This document shows, in pieces, positions 63,114 through 64,000 of a DNA stretch of 64,000 bases. Position numbers and translations under genes: made by a program. Every line of letters begins with the position of its first letter. Position 1 is the stretch's first letter. The notes below the pieces were generated by a model that saw only the letters and a list, made by a program, of their open reading frames with translations, was not told the DNA's origin and did no database searches. The DNA is from Paraburkholderia ferrariae NBRC 106233 (GTDB lineage: Bacteria; Pseudomonadota; Gammaproteobacteria; Burkholderiales; Burkholderiaceae): positions 186,001 through 250,000 of the forward strand of contig NZ_BAYB01000004.1 in assembly GCF_000685035.1 (NCBI RefSeq), read 5' to 3'.

Positions 63114-63431
63114 ATGGAACTCAAATGCGTTGTTGCGATTGTTCGGCCCGGTATTCTGGAGGTGCTGGAGCGGCGGTTGTCGGCAGTCCATATTCATGGC
63201 CTTACCGTCACCCGGGTCAAGGGATTCGGAGCGCATCCGAACCTCTTCTCGGACGACTGGACGACCGAGCACATCAAGATTGAAGTCTTCACTCAGAGCG
63301 AAAGCGTTGACGCACTGGTGCGGGAAATTATGGACGTCGCAAAGGGTGTCTCGGGAGAGGACGGAATCGTCGCCGTCCTCCCGGTAGAGCATTTTTTCCG
63401 GGTGCGCACTGCCTCAGAAGCGGCTCCCTGA
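63114..63431 (+). CDS. PII-like signalling protein
   Basis: 105 residues with the ferredoxin-like PII fold: MELKCVVAIVRPGILEVLER, VKGFGAHPNLF and a C-terminal GEDGIVAVLPVEHFFRVRT. The T-loop is short and lacks the uridylylation Tyr, so it is not GlnB/GlnK. Such PII-like proteins accompany metal RND systems and may bind metal or nucleotides. GGAGGAG precedes ATG 63114. Confidence 0.85.
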   Translation: MELKCVVAIVRPGILEVLERRLSAVHIHGLTVTRVKGFGAHPNLFSDDWTTEHIKIEVFTQSESVDALVREIMDVAKGVSGEDGIVAVLPVEHFFRVRTASEAAP

Positions 63432-63960
63432 ACCAAACGACGGCGGACAGGACGTCCGCCGTATCCCGATGGCATAAAGCGATTTGGCAATCGCTTCAAT
63501 GGGTCGCATGAGTCGAGCAATTTGGCGAAGGCACGTTGGCTCGCTGGATGCTCGTAAATGTCGGGGATGCGCAGTTTTGGCTTCCAGAGAAACGCGTAGT
63601 CTGTTCCTTTGAAAATCTGGTGTTGCTCCGCGATGGACGCGACTACCGTTGCGTGCGATGAGCTGCGAGACGCGTTGCCGCCCACTTGATTTGATTTCCT
63701 TCGACTTACCGGATGCCTTGACGGATGTGCCCGAAGCTCTTAAGCCGCCAGGGCCATAAAAACCATGCCTGGAAGGTGCCGGCGGGCTCACAGTGTTCGA
63801 TTAGCGTGCGAAGCGCGTCCGTGTTGTGGCGGATTCTGGTTGTTCGGCGAGTCTATCACCGCGAAAGCGGTCGCCGATTGAAACTCCTTGACCTTTCCAC
63901 GACGGGAAGGTCAAAAATAATCTGTACCGGTTGTATGGCCGAGTCGACGGGAGAAAGCGA
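63432..63960. other. Intergenic stretch before cueR
   Basis: A minus-strand frame around 63440-63690 includes a plausible segment (QIFKGTDYAFLWKPKLRIPD, IYEHPASQRAFAKLLDS) but no start or family I trust. The right end holds the CueR-type promoter. Confidence 0.35.
63888..63918 (+). promoter_or_regulatory. CueR-type promoter in front of the regulator gene
   Basis: TTGACC (63888-63893), then a 19-bp spacer containing GACCTTTCC-N5-GGGAAGGTC (63890-63912, one mismatched pair), then an AT-rich -10 (AAAAAT). Resembles the copZ promoter at 43425-43455. Confidence 0.7.
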
Positions 63961-64000
63961 TGAATATTGGCGAGGTCGCGAAGTCGTCGGGCATGTCCGC
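63961..64000 (+). CDS. cueR: MerR-family regulator, CueR-like (N-terminal end only)
   Basis: Thirteen codons before the window ends: MNIGEVAKSSGMS, the first HTH helix of CueR-type copper sensors. The operator in front supports CueR or a close relative. The metal-binding Cys are beyond the window, so the metal cannot be confirmed. Confidence 0.65.

Overview
The high G+C content, gene families and gene order suggest a soil or plant-associated betaproteobacterium of the Burkholderia/Paraburkholderia group. Features pointing that way are the paired NasA nitrate reductase genes, DUF4148 proteins, glycine-zipper proteins and several large copper/mercury operons. This assignment rests on protein resemblance only. 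No rRNA, tRNA or CRISPR array was seen.

Layout. 1-3.3 kb: the end of a nitrate-assimilation operon (FAD subunit, then NasA). 3.3-27.7 kb: a loose accessory region with long gene-poor stretches, one hybrid sensor kinase, at least five stand-alone receiver-domain genes (two frameshifted, one running into a dehydrogenase remnant), a PSD-like enzyme, DUF421, ParB-like, CspA, DUF2442 plus a dead copy, and small secreted proteins. Inside it an IS110-family transposase gene (18.3-22.8 kb) is split by a complete 'recombinase in trio' (RIT) element carrying three tyrosine recombinases. 27.7-29.6 kb: a MASE1-PAS-GGEEF diguanylate cyclase.

29.8-64 kb is a metal and thiol-stress island. It holds: a thioredoxin/CcdA pair; merR divergent from merT-merP and a GDCCVxC protein; a methyltransferase; a SigF-like sigma factor with NrsF-type anti-sigma, divergent from a bufferin operon (DUF2282, DUF692/MNIO, DUF2063, DoxX) that ends in a second GDCCVxC protein; dmeR-dmeF divergent from a His-tailed EamA transporter; a DUF305 protein, permease and beta-propeller; copZ under a CueR-type promoter; the cusRS two-component pair; a cop operon (outer-membrane channel, multicopper oxidase, CusF-like, CopC, CopD); a cusCBA-F operon followed by dsbD; a cluster of Met/His/Cys-rich small proteins with a PII-like protein; and the first codons of a cueR-like gene at the right edge.

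The copper genes appear to work together by periplasmic oxidation (multicopper oxidase), binding (CopC, CusF, bufferin, Met-rich proteins), RND export (CusCBA) and thiol repair (DsbD). Control is probably split between CusRS, CueR, SigF/NrsF and DmeR. The most unusual features are three small exported Cys/His-rich ORFs at or near the heads of copper gene groups. Each has a -10-like hexamer ending only 7-8 nt before its ATG (apparent leaderless mRNAs), and in two cases clear hairpins separate it from the next gene. They resemble copper-sensing leader ORFs. The bufferin operon with its exact SigF-type promoter, the duplicated GDCCVxC genes and the RIT-in-IS110 nest are also of interest.
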